NCBI RefSeq assembly: GCF_000428845.1
Contig: NZ_AUAS01000004.1
Span: 1-64,000 of the forward strand
Length of the DNA: 64,000 bases
DNA from: Dyadobacter alkalitolerans DSM 23607
Lineage (GTDB): Bacteria > Bacteroidota > Bacteroidia > Cytophagales > Spirosomataceae
Direction of reading: 5' to 3'
Each line of letters begins with the position of its first letter. The stretch's first letter is position 1. A program made the translations under genes and the position numbers. The notes below the pieces were generated by a model that saw nothing but the letters and a program-made list of their open reading frames with translations, searched no databases and was not told where the DNA came from. This document shows positions 8,704 to 15,880 of this stretch, one piece after another.

Positions 8704-9459
8704 TTATACTAATCTGAGTGATGGTCCTTTTGGATTGACAGGCGGGGGCGGGACTGGGTCTTTCTGTTTTATGGCGCTGTAAACAGGGCGTATCCATTTA
8801 GCGTACTCCTCCTCGGCTTTTTGTTTTGGCCAGAATTCAAAATTGCCTTCTGGGGAAAACACATAAATGTTGTCGAACTTGTTTTTAAAAAGAGCGGAGC
8901 CCGGATGCTGTATCATATCAATGCCAAGTGACATGTTGATGTAATTGTTGACCGCCTTGTAGTTGATGCCTGTCACTGTAATTTCTCCATTCTGCTCGCC
9001 CACAAGGCCCAGATTTCGACGTTCGTCGCCAACCCGGACAATATCGAAGAGATCATAGTCGCCGTACAAATAATATCCGTCGTAGGTAAGACAGCCGTGT
9101 CGTGGCGATGTTTTATCGAGGTCAATTCCAAAACCTTTTCCCGGCTTGTGACGTGGCCTTTGGTGTAGATGCAGCTGATATTTTTTCGCATACTTTACCC
9201 ATTCTTTATGCGCCTCTTTCGGTTCATCGAAGCAATCAGTGTGAATTTCATAGCTGACAACAAGCCCGCCTGTGTGATAAGATTTGCTGTCGCGGCTTGC
9301 GGTTTTAAACTTACATACAAGCGGTTTTGGTAAACAATCCGCCCGCCCCATGAATTTCAAGGATTGCACGTTCGTCTGCCGCAACATAATCCAGGATCCG
9401 GTATGCACTGCTGCCTCCTTAAAGACCTGAATGTCCTCTTCCCGCATTTGTAAGCTCAT
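8704..9459 (-). CDS. Putative ExoY/edema-factor-type nucleotidyl cyclase, candidate T6SS effector
   Basis: A 251-residue protein, no signal peptide or membrane segment, placed between the hcp-side genes and vgrG (19 bp from vgrG). Residues 45-52 (KPLVCKFK) carry two Lys seven apart. That is the spacing of the catalytic pair in ExoY (K81/K88), and of K346/K353 in edema factor, within a similar Lys-Gly-Phe-x-Val-x-Gly-Lys block. Residues 134-136 are Asp-Tyr-Asp followed by Leu-Phe, matching the metal-binding DYDLF of ExoY. Residues 184-203 (QHPGSALFKNKFDNIYVFSP) resemble the later His/Asn loop of the family. Product (cAMP or cGMP) and activator are unknown; known relatives need a eukaryotic cofactor. 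I chose ATG 9459; GTG 9468 is an alternative. The Pro-rich C-terminus is unassigned. Confidence 0.7.
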   Translation of the reverse strand: MSLQMREEDIQVFKEAAVHTGSWIMLRQTNVQSLKFMGRADCLPKPLVCKFKTASRDSKSYHTGGLVVSYEIHTDCFDEPKEAHKEWVKYAKKYQLHLHQRPRHKPGKGFGIDLDKTSPRHGCLTYDGYYLYGDYDLFDIVRVGDERRNLGLVGEQNGEITVTGINYKAVNNYINMSLGIDMIQHPGSALFKNKFDNIYVFSPEGNFEFWPKQKAEEEYAKWIRPVYSAIKQKDPVPPPPVNPKGPSLRLV

Positions 9460-9537
9460 AATTTCCACGGTCTGGATTTGATATTGTATGCTTTAGAATT
9501 AACCGCCAAGGCTGCTTGTCAATGACTTTTCGGAAAC

Positions 9538-10011
9538 TTATTTGAAGCCTTTGAATGAACTGAAAGGAACACCCTTGCCAATATTAAATTCGGTCATCGA
9601 TTCATATATAAAGGGATTTCCAACATTTAGGTTAGCATGCCAGTCAAAGACATATTTCGTGCCGTCCCGCATAGTAACCACAGTTCCCTGATGTGCAGAA
9701 CCTGTAGTTGAGTCACGAGCCTCGGAAGTTGCGGTTTGAGCAGGAAACGAGCTTGATAATGCGCCTTTTATTTTAATAGCATTTGCCGTGGCTTCTGCTA
9801 TGGCATTACAATCCCACTTCGACTTGGCGTCGGAAACTTCTGGTGCAATACCAACCAATTCTGATGCCCAAAGACCAAAGTTCCGCGCCGTTCCTGCCCA
9901 GCCTAATCCGCCAGGGATTGCTCTAAATACGCTGTTAATCTTTTCAAAGCTTGTTGTGTCGGTTGCGACAACGTCAATAATCTGCTTCGCCTGTTCAATT
10001 GAGAGGGCCAT
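9538..10011 (-). CDS. Unrecognised small protein with Cys/His pair, candidate T6SS cargo
   Basis: A 157-residue protein between hcp and the cyclase-like gene. It has no secretion signal. The N-terminal 60 residues are helical with a Gly/Trp-rich stretch (AIPGGLGWAGTARNFGLWAS). A Cys at 68 (KWDCNAIAEA) and an Asp-x-His at 123-125 (YVFDWHANLN) are placed as in papain-like or NlpC/P60-like hydrolases, with Cys at a helix start and His on a later strand. That is a pattern-level inference only. Its site in the operon suggests an effector loaded in or on Hcp, or an accessory protein of the next gene. Confidence 0.55.
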   Translation of the reverse strand: MALSIEQAKQIIDVVATDTTSFEKINSVFRAIPGGLGWAGTARNFGLWASELVGIAPEVSDAKSKWDCNAIAEATANAIKIKGALSSSFPAQTATSEARDSTTGSAHQGTVVTMRDGTKYVFDWHANLNVGNPFIYESMTEFNIGKGVPFSSFKGFK

Positions 10012-10042
10012 TGTTAGTATAGTTGTTCAATTTACAATATTG

Positions 10043-10080
10043 GTGTATTGAGAAGAATCCATCGAATTCCCTCAATACAC
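10043..10080 (-). other. Stem-loop just after hcp
   Basis: Arms GTGTATTGAG (10043-10052) and CTCAATACAC (10071-10080) pair over 10 bp, with a short inner GAAT/ATTC helix. The loop begins 8 bases after the hcp stop codon. No T-run follows in the direction of transcription, so it looks more like an mRNA 3'-end stabiliser or partial attenuator than a full terminator. It could raise hcp mRNA relative to the distal genes. Confidence 0.5.
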
Positions 10081-10088
10081 GACTCCTC

Positions 10089-10481
10089 TTACCACTTCTT
10101 CTCAAAAGCCACACCATCAACAGTCAGCTTTTTACAAGAAATTGTAATATTCTCTGTCATAGTCCCCGCAGTACCAGCGTCCATGGATTCGCTGTAACCT
10201 ACAACTGCTCCATCTTCGAATTCTACGGTTTTGAAATCTTTGTCGATATCGGAAGGATCTTTGAAAACCACTTTTCCCTTGCTGCGCTTGGTTGGGTGGA
10301 TAGCAAGTTTCCAGAATTCAGACTCTTTCACACCTTCTACAACCAGGGAGACATTTCCTGCGAAAACCTCAGAAGTAGTTTTTCCGGTAACATAGTCAGC
10401 ACTTTGCGATACTGAATAAGAGCAATGGTGTAGTTTGCGGGCGGTGCCGCCGTCAATGGATACTGTTGCTTCGAAAGCCAT
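10089..10481 (-). CDS. hcp: T6SS tube protein Hcp (TssD)
   Basis: I chose ATG 10481 (MAFEATVSIDGG...), giving about 130 residues, the normal Hcp length. A frame extending to 10517 would add 12 unlikely residues and reach back towards the tssC stop. The sequence is a beta-rich Hcp-like fold of the Bacteroidota TssD type: LHHCSYSVSQSADYVTGKTTS, a middle strand GNVSLVVEGVKESEFWKLAI, and a C-terminal TENITISCKKLTVDGVAFEKKW. Hcp hexamers stack to form the inner tube and can carry small effectors. The gene follows tssC by 45 bp and is followed by a stem-loop. Confidence 0.85.
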   Translation of the reverse strand: MAFEATVSIDGGTARKLHHCSYSVSQSADYVTGKTTSEVFAGNVSLVVEGVKESEFWKLAIHPTKRSKGKVVFKDPSDIDKDFKTVEFEDGAVVGYSESMDAGTAGTMTENITISCKKLTVDGVAFEKKW

Positions 10482-10526
10482 GGTTGAAAAGAATTTTAAG
10501 GTAGAAAATAGTTGCAAAATGATTAT

Positions 10527-11903
10527 TTACTTGATCTCAGTGTTCCACTCGTCACCGCCGTCCATGCCGGACAAGCTCACCAAAAAGCTCCGGGCTGAAA
10601 AATGCGGGGTGATGGAAATGTCGAGGATAATGTTCTTGATGTCGTTCGGGTCGCGGCGGATGTCTTTGACCGTGTAATCTTTAATTAGTTTTTTAGATCC
10701 GGTAATGCTGTTCAGGAATTTGGAGATCTGTTTGCGGAGGTTGTCGTCTGTATCGTAAGTCCAGTTCTGAAAGGCGTAACGGTCCAGAAAGTCGACAAGC
10801 ACTTTGTTTATCCAATCAAAAACACGGACAACAGAATACGTTTGCAGTCCTACGTTATCGCCGTTGAACATGGTCCGATCCGAGAATGCCTGCACTTTTC
10901 CGTAAGCCGATAACATTGGGATCAGTCCCATTCGGTTCATATCCCCAGCCTGGTTCCTGTCGATGTTAAAACGGGTCCCTTCTGCGCCCATCAGCATGCC
11001 GTACGTGGCGCCCGCAACCGGTTGCGACATGAGTACCGAGTGCATTCTGCCGGCCAGCGCCGTTGAGGGTGGAATGTGCAATGCTTCTTCCTCGCCCAAA
11101 TCATTATACGCTTTTCGTCCGACAAGCCAGTTGCAGGCCATCAGCAAGTTAGCCTTGTGATTGCTGGCGTCGGCCAGTTTGGTTTTTTCAAAAGAAGAAA
11201 TGGCCTCTTTTACGTCCACAAAATCTTCATAATCAGTGATCATCATCACTTTATGCTTGCTGGCAACGCGGGCAAATGAATCGATAACCGTATTTTTACC
11301 CATATAACCCGGAATAACCATCAGCGAATAATTATCGCTCAGATCGTACACCTGATAATTATTATGCAGCTCTTCGTCAATGGTTTGCAACACCTCGCCA
11401 TCTTTAATGTCCGCCACCTGATCCATGGAAGCATTCACTATGGTAAGCTTTGGAATAGAACGTTGCTCCGTATTGAGCATGAATGTGGAAAGTCCCTGGT
11501 AGGCAACTTCCAGATCCCGGGAAGCTTCGAGAATGGAGGACTGATTTTTCTTCAGTAACGACTCATTCAGTTCTTGTCCAGCCCGGGCTTTAGACTGCAT
11601 TTCATCCACAGAAGCACTTTCGCTGATCAGCTCAGCCCATAGTTCGAGGCGTTGCAGCAGATCTTTACGTTCCTGCTCTGTCTCTTCGTCGGAGAGATAA
11701 TTGGCTTTTGCTCCTGCCTTTTGGGGGTTAAGATCGCGGACTCCCTCGACGGTGGTTTCAATGAATTTGAATCCGCCCAACGATTTCAGCAGTTCCAGAC
11801 TATCATTCAGGGACAGCTGTTGAGAGGCAGTTTGTGTTGCTGACGGCTCTTTAAATGCAGCTTCTGATCCTAATGGTTGGGTTTCTTCCTGTTGTTTTGC
11901 CAT
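10527..11903 (-). CDS. tssC: T6SS contractile sheath large subunit TssC
   Basis: This 458-residue protein is of Bacteroidota TssC type. The N-terminal 60 residues are variable (Gln/Thr/Ser-rich), then the sheath domain begins. Recognisable parts are the helper segment VYDLSDNYSLMVIPGYMGKNTVIDSF, the PVAGATYGMLMGAEGTRFNIDRNQAGDMNRMGLIPM section and the C-terminal RDPNDIKNIILDISITPHFSARSFLVSLSG. TssB/TssC heterodimers polymerise around the Hcp tube. It follows tssB by 46 bp. Confidence 0.9.
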   Translation of the reverse strand: MAKQQEETQPLGSEAAFKEPSATQTASQQLSLNDSLELLKSLGGFKFIETTVEGVRDLNPQKAGAKANYLSDEETEQERKDLLQRLELWAELISESASVDEMQSKARAGQELNESLLKKNQSSILEASRDLEVAYQGLSTFMLNTEQRSIPKLTIVNASMDQVADIKDGEVLQTIDEELHNNYQVYDLSDNYSLMVIPGYMGKNTVIDSFARVASKHKVMMITDYEDFVDVKEAISSFEKTKLADASNHKANLLMACNWLVGRKAYNDLGEEEALHIPPSTALAGRMHSVLMSQPVAGATYGMLMGAEGTRFNIDRNQAGDMNRMGLIPMLSAYGKVQAFSDRTMFNGDNVGLQTYSVVRVFDWINKVLVDFLDRYAFQNWTYDTDDNLRKQISKFLNSITGSKKLIKDYTVKDIRRDPNDIKNIILDISITPHFSARSFLVSLSGMDGGDEWNTEIK

Positions 11904-11949
11904 GTCGGTATGACTGGTTAAAGTAGGTTTTTGAGATAGATAACAGGGA

Positions 11950-12408
11950 TTACAAGCTTTCTTTCAGCTCGCCGATCAATGTCTGCAATGCACTCAGATA
12001 CGTGGCGCGGGTGGCGGGATCGCTCAATGCTTTTTGTAGTTGGCGGTTGTTTTTCAAGTTTTTGTAAAAACGGTCGTAATTGTATTCCTTACCTGAAAGC
12101 TCCTTCAAAAACGGACTTTGTTCCAGCATTCCCTCTGGCGAGAAATCCTTCATCTTGGTGAAAGACATGGTTTCAAAAACCGGCGCACCATTCTCATCCT
12201 CGAATTCGGCTTCCACTTCGGGTTTGAAATGTTCGAAGACGGCTTCCATCGTTTCAAACCCGGTTACCTTTTCCTTTTCAGGATTACTGTTAAAAGCCGA
12301 AACATATAATGTCCTGGAAGGAGGCAGGGCCTCTATTTTTTCATAACCTTTGTTAGCGTCGGGATCCACGTTTCCGCCCGGGCGAATGAAGTCAAATTGG
12401 CCAGCCAT
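11950..12408 (-). CDS. tssB: T6SS contractile sheath small subunit TssB
   Basis: A 152-residue protein preceding tssC. It has the TssB-like motif FETMSFTKMKDFSPEGMLEQSPFLKEL (about residues 81-107), equivalent to the F.s..DF.P..l......L..L block of other TssB proteins. It ends in a helical tail used for ClpV and TssC contacts. The N-terminal extension of about 75 residues with Pro/Glu-rich character is usual in this subtype. The gap to clpV is 78 bp. Confidence 0.85.
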   Translation of the reverse strand: MAGQFDFIRPGGNVDPDANKGYEKIEALPPSRTLYVSAFNSNPEKEKVTGFETMEAVFEHFKPEVEAEFEDENGAPVFETMSFTKMKDFSPEGMLEQSPFLKELSGKEYNYDRFYKNLKNNRQLQKALSDPATRATYLSALQTLIGELKESL

Positions 12409-12486
12409 AAGCTTAGTATTTTAAATTTTTTAGTAGAAAAATTCCTAGATCAGTAAAATAACGTCTATTTGTATACGTAGAAGAAA

Positions 12487-14985
12487 TTAGTGCTCCCAGA
12501 CATAAGCTTTGTCTTCGTCCATGCTCAATTTTACCTCACTTCCTTTTCCTATTTCTCCCGAGATAATCATCTGGGAAAGCGGTTGTCGGAGCCGGTTACT
12601 GATGACCGCGCGAACCGGCCGAGCGCCGAACTGCGGATTGTAACCTTCCAGTGCCAATGCTTTTTCCGCATCTTCGGTAATGTTCAATGTTATGCTCAGC
12701 TTATCCAGACTCTTGCGCAGCGGACGCAGCTGAAAATTAAAGATCTTCCGAATCGTGTCTTCGGTGATCGGCCTGAAAGGCGTGAGGCCTGTGAGTCGGC
12801 CGAGGAATTCAGGCCGGAAGTAACCTTCCATATTCTGGATCAGGTCAGTTTGTGACGGCACACGTCCTTCGTTAAATTCCTTTACTATAAACTGAGACCC
12901 AATGTTGGAAGTGAATAGCAGGATCGCATTCGTAAAGTCGCCTTCCCGGTCCAATGTGTCGTGTAACCGGCCTTCATCCAGAATTTGAAGAAAGATGTCA
13001 TACACTTTCGGATGTGCTTTTTCTACTTCGTCAAAAAGTAAAACAGCAAAAGGCTGTTGGCGGATACGGGTAACCAGTAAACCGCCTTCTTCGTAACCGA
13101 CATACCCAGGAGGCGAGCCTTTCAGCAGCGAAACCGTGTGTTCCTCTGCATACTCCGACATATCAAAGCGGATCAAGGCTTTTTCATCATTAAACAGCAA
13201 TTCAGAAACCGCTTTTGCCAGCTCCGTTTTGCCTGTTCCCGTCGGTCCCAATAAAAAGAATGATGCAGGTTTTCCCGTTTCGCCTACACCGGAACGACTT
13301 TGTCTGATCGCATTGGAAATGATCTCGATGGCAGTGTCTTGTCCCACAACCCGCTTTCTTAAATGATCTTCCAGCTGCATAAGCTTCTCTTGCTCGTTCA
13401 CCTGGATCTTACCGAGCGGTATTCCCGTTTTGTAAGCGACTACGGCGGCGATATCCGTTTTATCAACCAATTCTTTATGCTGCTGTCCTTGCAATGCTAC
13501 TTTTTCGAGCAGTAATGTGAGTGTATCAATGGCCGTTTGCGGCTCTTCAATGTTCTTGATGTCATTAAGTTCCTCGATTTGCCCCAGCAACACTGGACTT
13601 AGCCGGTCATGCAGTTGTTGTTCAAACCACCGCAGCTCTTCCAGGAACAAAGCCGGTTCGGCTTCTGTGTATTCGACTTTTAGCCTTCTAAATTCCTTGT
13701 TCAGATACTCAATTTCTCCCGGCGTGGTTTCGGTCATCAGCTTGCGGGCGGCCATGGTGCGGTCGATCAGGTCCAATGCCGCGTCGGGCAAGCGACGGTC
13801 TTTTATATATCGCCTGGATAACGTCACTGCTTCTTTTACTGCGTCTGTATCCAGGTTTAAGCCATGGTGTTTTTCGAATTGCGGCACAACCTTTTCAATC
13901 ATTCTGCGGGCCCGCACATCGTCCGGCTCGTCAACTTTCACAATTTCAAAACGTCTGCTGAAAGCCTCGTCCCGTTCCATGTATTTGCGGTATTCGTCCA
14001 GCGTTGTTGCGCCGATCACCGTCAGTTCGCCTCTTGCGAGTTCTGGTTTAAGGAGGTTTGCCAGTCCCGGAACGCCGCCCTGGGGATCCATCAAAACGTG
14101 GATCTCATCAATAAAGAGCAATGCCCTTTCGTATTGTTTTATTTCTGCAATGATATTTTTCAAACGGTCTTCCACTTCCCCTTTGTAGGACGCGCCGGCA
14201 ATCAATGATCCCATATCCAGCTGAAAAAGCTGGGAATTAAGCAAATGACCGGGAACATTTCCGTTGATGATCAAATGGGTTAATCCTTCAACCAAAGCCG
14301 TTTTGCCCACGCCGGGTTCGCCTACAATGATCACATTCGGTTTTGTTCTTCTTCCCAATGTTTCCACCATCATACGGGTTTCCTTTTCCCGGCCAACGAT
14401 CGGGTCCAATTTACCTGCTTTTGCCATCGCGATCTTGTCAATACAAAACTTAGCGATCGCCTTGGCTTGCGGGTGCGACGGCGGCGCAATGGTGGCTGCC
14501 TGCGCAGATCCGGTAGGTGACAATCCTCCATCATTGCCCGAATCCATAGACTGAACATCTTCCAGCGTCTTGGTCAGCAGGAAGGATTCGGTTAGCGGGA
14601 AGGCCTTCAGTTCATTCTTGTTAAAAGCAACCTCCGGGCGGGTAAGCGCGATTAGAACAGCAAAGGGCGAAACTTCCTGTTCACCCAGTTTAAGCCGGAT
14701 CACATCCGCGACTTCCATGGTTTTCATCACCTTCTCGTCGCCAGCCGGTTCTTCAACGGCCCGCGCCGATTTTGGATATTTCTCAATCTTGTATTCGGCC
14801 CAGTCACGGATAAACTGAATGTCTGTTCCCCAAGCTACAAGTGTGCTGCCTATGCCTACATCATTGTGCAAAAGACCGACCAATAAATGCGACGGCGAGA
14901 ATGTTGCATGCCGGTATTCCCTGGCAGTTGCCTGAGCAACCTGCAATGCGCGAATCAGTTCGTCGGTGAGATTTGAAGTCAGCAT
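12487..14985 (-). CDS. clpV: T6SS sheath-recycling AAA+ ATPase ClpV (TssH)
   Basis: An 832-residue Clp/Hsp100 protein. The N-domain (1-150) begins LTDELIRALQVAQATAREYRHATFSPSHLL. AAA1 has Walker A GEPGVGKT (about residues 223-230) and Walker B LLFIDEIH. A middle coiled coil follows (about 410-520). AAA2 has Walker A GPTGTGKT (about 580-587) and Walker B LLFDEVEKAHP. It lacks the tripartite ClpB length and is linked to tssB/tssC, so it is ClpV rather than ClpB. It is the first gene of the core operon. The conserved operator and a -7 box lie 37-86 bp upstream. Confidence 0.92.
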   Translation of the reverse strand: MLTSNLTDELIRALQVAQATAREYRHATFSPSHLLVGLLHNDVGIGSTLVAWGTDIQFIRDWAEYKIEKYPKSARAVEEPAGDEKVMKTMEVADVIRLKLGEQEVSPFAVLIALTRPEVAFNKNELKAFPLTESFLLTKTLEDVQSMDSGNDGGLSPTGSAQAATIAPPSHPQAKAIAKFCIDKIAMAKAGKLDPIVGREKETRMMVETLGRRTKPNVIIVGEPGVGKTALVEGLTHLIINGNVPGHLLNSQLFQLDMGSLIAGASYKGEVEDRLKNIIAEIKQYERALLFIDEIHVLMDPQGGVPGLANLLKPELARGELTVIGATTLDEYRKYMERDEAFSRRFEIVKVDEPDDVRARRMIEKVVPQFEKHHGLNLDTDAVKEAVTLSRRYIKDRRLPDAALDLIDRTMAARKLMTETTPGEIEYLNKEFRRLKVEYTEAEPALFLEELRWFEQQLHDRLSPVLLGQIEELNDIKNIEEPQTAIDTLTLLLEKVALQGQQHKELVDKTDIAAVVAYKTGIPLGKIQVNEQEKLMQLEDHLRKRVVGQDTAIEIISNAIRQSRSGVGETGKPASFFLLGPTGTGKTELAKAVSELLFNDEKALIRFDMSEYAEEHTVSLLKGSPPGYVGYEEGGLLVTRIRQQPFAVLLFDEVEKAHPKVYDIFLQILDEGRLHDTLDREGDFTNAILLFTSNIGSQFIVKEFNEGRVPSQTDLIQNMEGYFRPEFLGRLTGLTPFRPITEDTIRKIFNFQLRPLRKSLDKLSITLNITEDAEKALALEGYNPQFGARPVRAVISNRLRQPLSQMIISGEIGKGSEVKLSMDEDKAYVWEH

Positions 14986-15021
14986 GAAAACCGGCTTAGA
15001 AGGTGCAATAAATTACCGATG

Positions 15022-15029
15022 CAATGTTA
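15022..15029 (-). promoter_or_regulatory. -7 box of the T6SS core operon
   Basis: Minus-strand TAACATTG, one mismatch from TAnnTTTG. It lies 21 bp from the operator frame beginning at 15051 and 37 bp before the clpV start. The operator occupies the position where a -33 TTG would be expected. Confidence 0.5.
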
Positions 15030-15049
15030 TTAAAGTTATAGGCCGGGAG

Positions 15050-15071
15050 AAATACGTCATTTGACGTATTT
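15050..15071. promoter_or_regulatory. Palindromic operator, copy 1 (clpV / FHA operon)
   Basis: Arms AAATACGTCA and TGACGTATTT are perfectly complementary, 10 bp each, separated by TT. The site sits between the divergent clpV operon (start 14985) and FHA operon (start 15129). The core TACGTCA-N2-TGACGTA recurs at 21448, 24003 and 35906. Symmetry and length fit a dimeric LuxR-type helix-turn-helix protein; the local NarL-type regulator (20702-21355) is the likely ligand, by inference. Confidence 0.8.
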
Positions 15072-15128
15072 TTTAGCACTACCACTTTTTGCTACTTGCA
15101 TTGGTCTTGAAACCGGCTTTTGAACTTC

Positions 15129-15863
15129 ATGAATCCATCTGCAAAGCGCATTACGATTGGCCGTAAACCAGGCAACACCATTGTCCTGAACACCCATGAT
15201 GTAAGCGGCACACACGCTTCGCTCACACTTGTGACGCCCGTAACGAATACATGGGAGATTCAGGATCTTGGGTCGGCAAACGGGACTTTTGTGGATGGAA
15301 TGCGCGTGTACAGAAAGGAAATTACACCCGCTAATCAGATCAAGCTAGGCCAGACTCTGCTGTCGTGGGAGCTTATACTGGATCCGCGACCGCTGGCTCC
15401 GGTTGTGCCAATAATGCAAACGGCCAAAGTCCCGGAACCCGAAGAGCCATCAGCAGCGCAGGAGGAAATACGGGAAATTGCCTGGAACCTTAAAAAAGTG
15501 AGTGATGACTTCCGGGAAAAGCGCAACCGGATCGCGGAAATTCAGGCGCAGGAATCCATTAATTCCCGGATTCAGGGTTTGGGTTTTCCGATGGGCGCAG
15601 TGATTGGTTCGCTCGCCCAGGCGCTGCCACCGGACTATAAAATATTCGGCTACGCAGGTGGCGTCATTTCGCTTGGATTTGCGGTAAGCGCTCTGATCAG
15701 TTCTAAGAAATTAAGTAAGGAAAAAAAGAAATATACGGGCCTTGACGACTGGTACAAGATCCATTATGTGTGCCCGCATTGCCACACATTTATCCAGCAA
15801 CCTTTTGAACTACTTGAAAAAACGAAGAATTGCAGGGCGTGCAAAAAGCCGCTGATTCCCTAA
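15129..15863 (+). CDS. FHA-domain membrane protein with C-terminal zinc ribbon
   Basis: I chose ATG 15129; the longer frame starts at TTG 15120. About 244 residues. FHA domain at residues 5-85: Gly-Arg (ITIGRKPGN), Ser-Gly-Thr-His (DVSGTHASL) and LGSANGTFVDG, the phosphothreonine-reading core. A helical linker leads to two hydrophobic stretches near 160-185 and the C-terminal pair CPHC...CRAC (about 220-240), a likely zinc ribbon. FHA proteins act in the T6SS threonine-phosphorylation pathway as readers of PpkA-type kinases. First gene of a five-gene operon ending in a kinase. Confidence 0.8.
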   Translation: MNPSAKRITIGRKPGNTIVLNTHDVSGTHASLTLVTPVTNTWEIQDLGSANGTFVDGMRVYRKEITPANQIKLGQTLLSWELILDPRPLAPVVPIMQTAKVPEPEEPSAAQEEIREIAWNLKKVSDDFREKRNRIAEIQAQESINSRIQGLGFPMGAVIGSLAQALPPDYKIFGYAGGVISLGFAVSALISSKKLSKEKKKYTGLDDWYKIHYVCPHCHTFIQQPFELLEKTKNCRACKKPLIP

Positions 15864-15880
15864 TATCATACGGATATCTT

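Noticed and set aside
12461..12480. ACGTC and TATACGTAG upstream of tssB as a fifth operator
   Set aside because: Half sites are broken and out of register compared with TACGTCA-N2-TGACGTA. The spacing to a -7 box is not kept.
13517..14188. 223-residue open frame opposite clpV
   Set aside because: It lies fully inside clpV on the other strand, is Ser/Arg-rich and has no recognisable motif. It is a shadow of a clear AAA+ gene.
681..14985. Missing tssL, tssM and tssJ as a sign of a broken T6SS
   Set aside because: Subtype-iii systems of Bacteroidota naturally lack these genes and use TssN/O/P/Q/R-type proteins.
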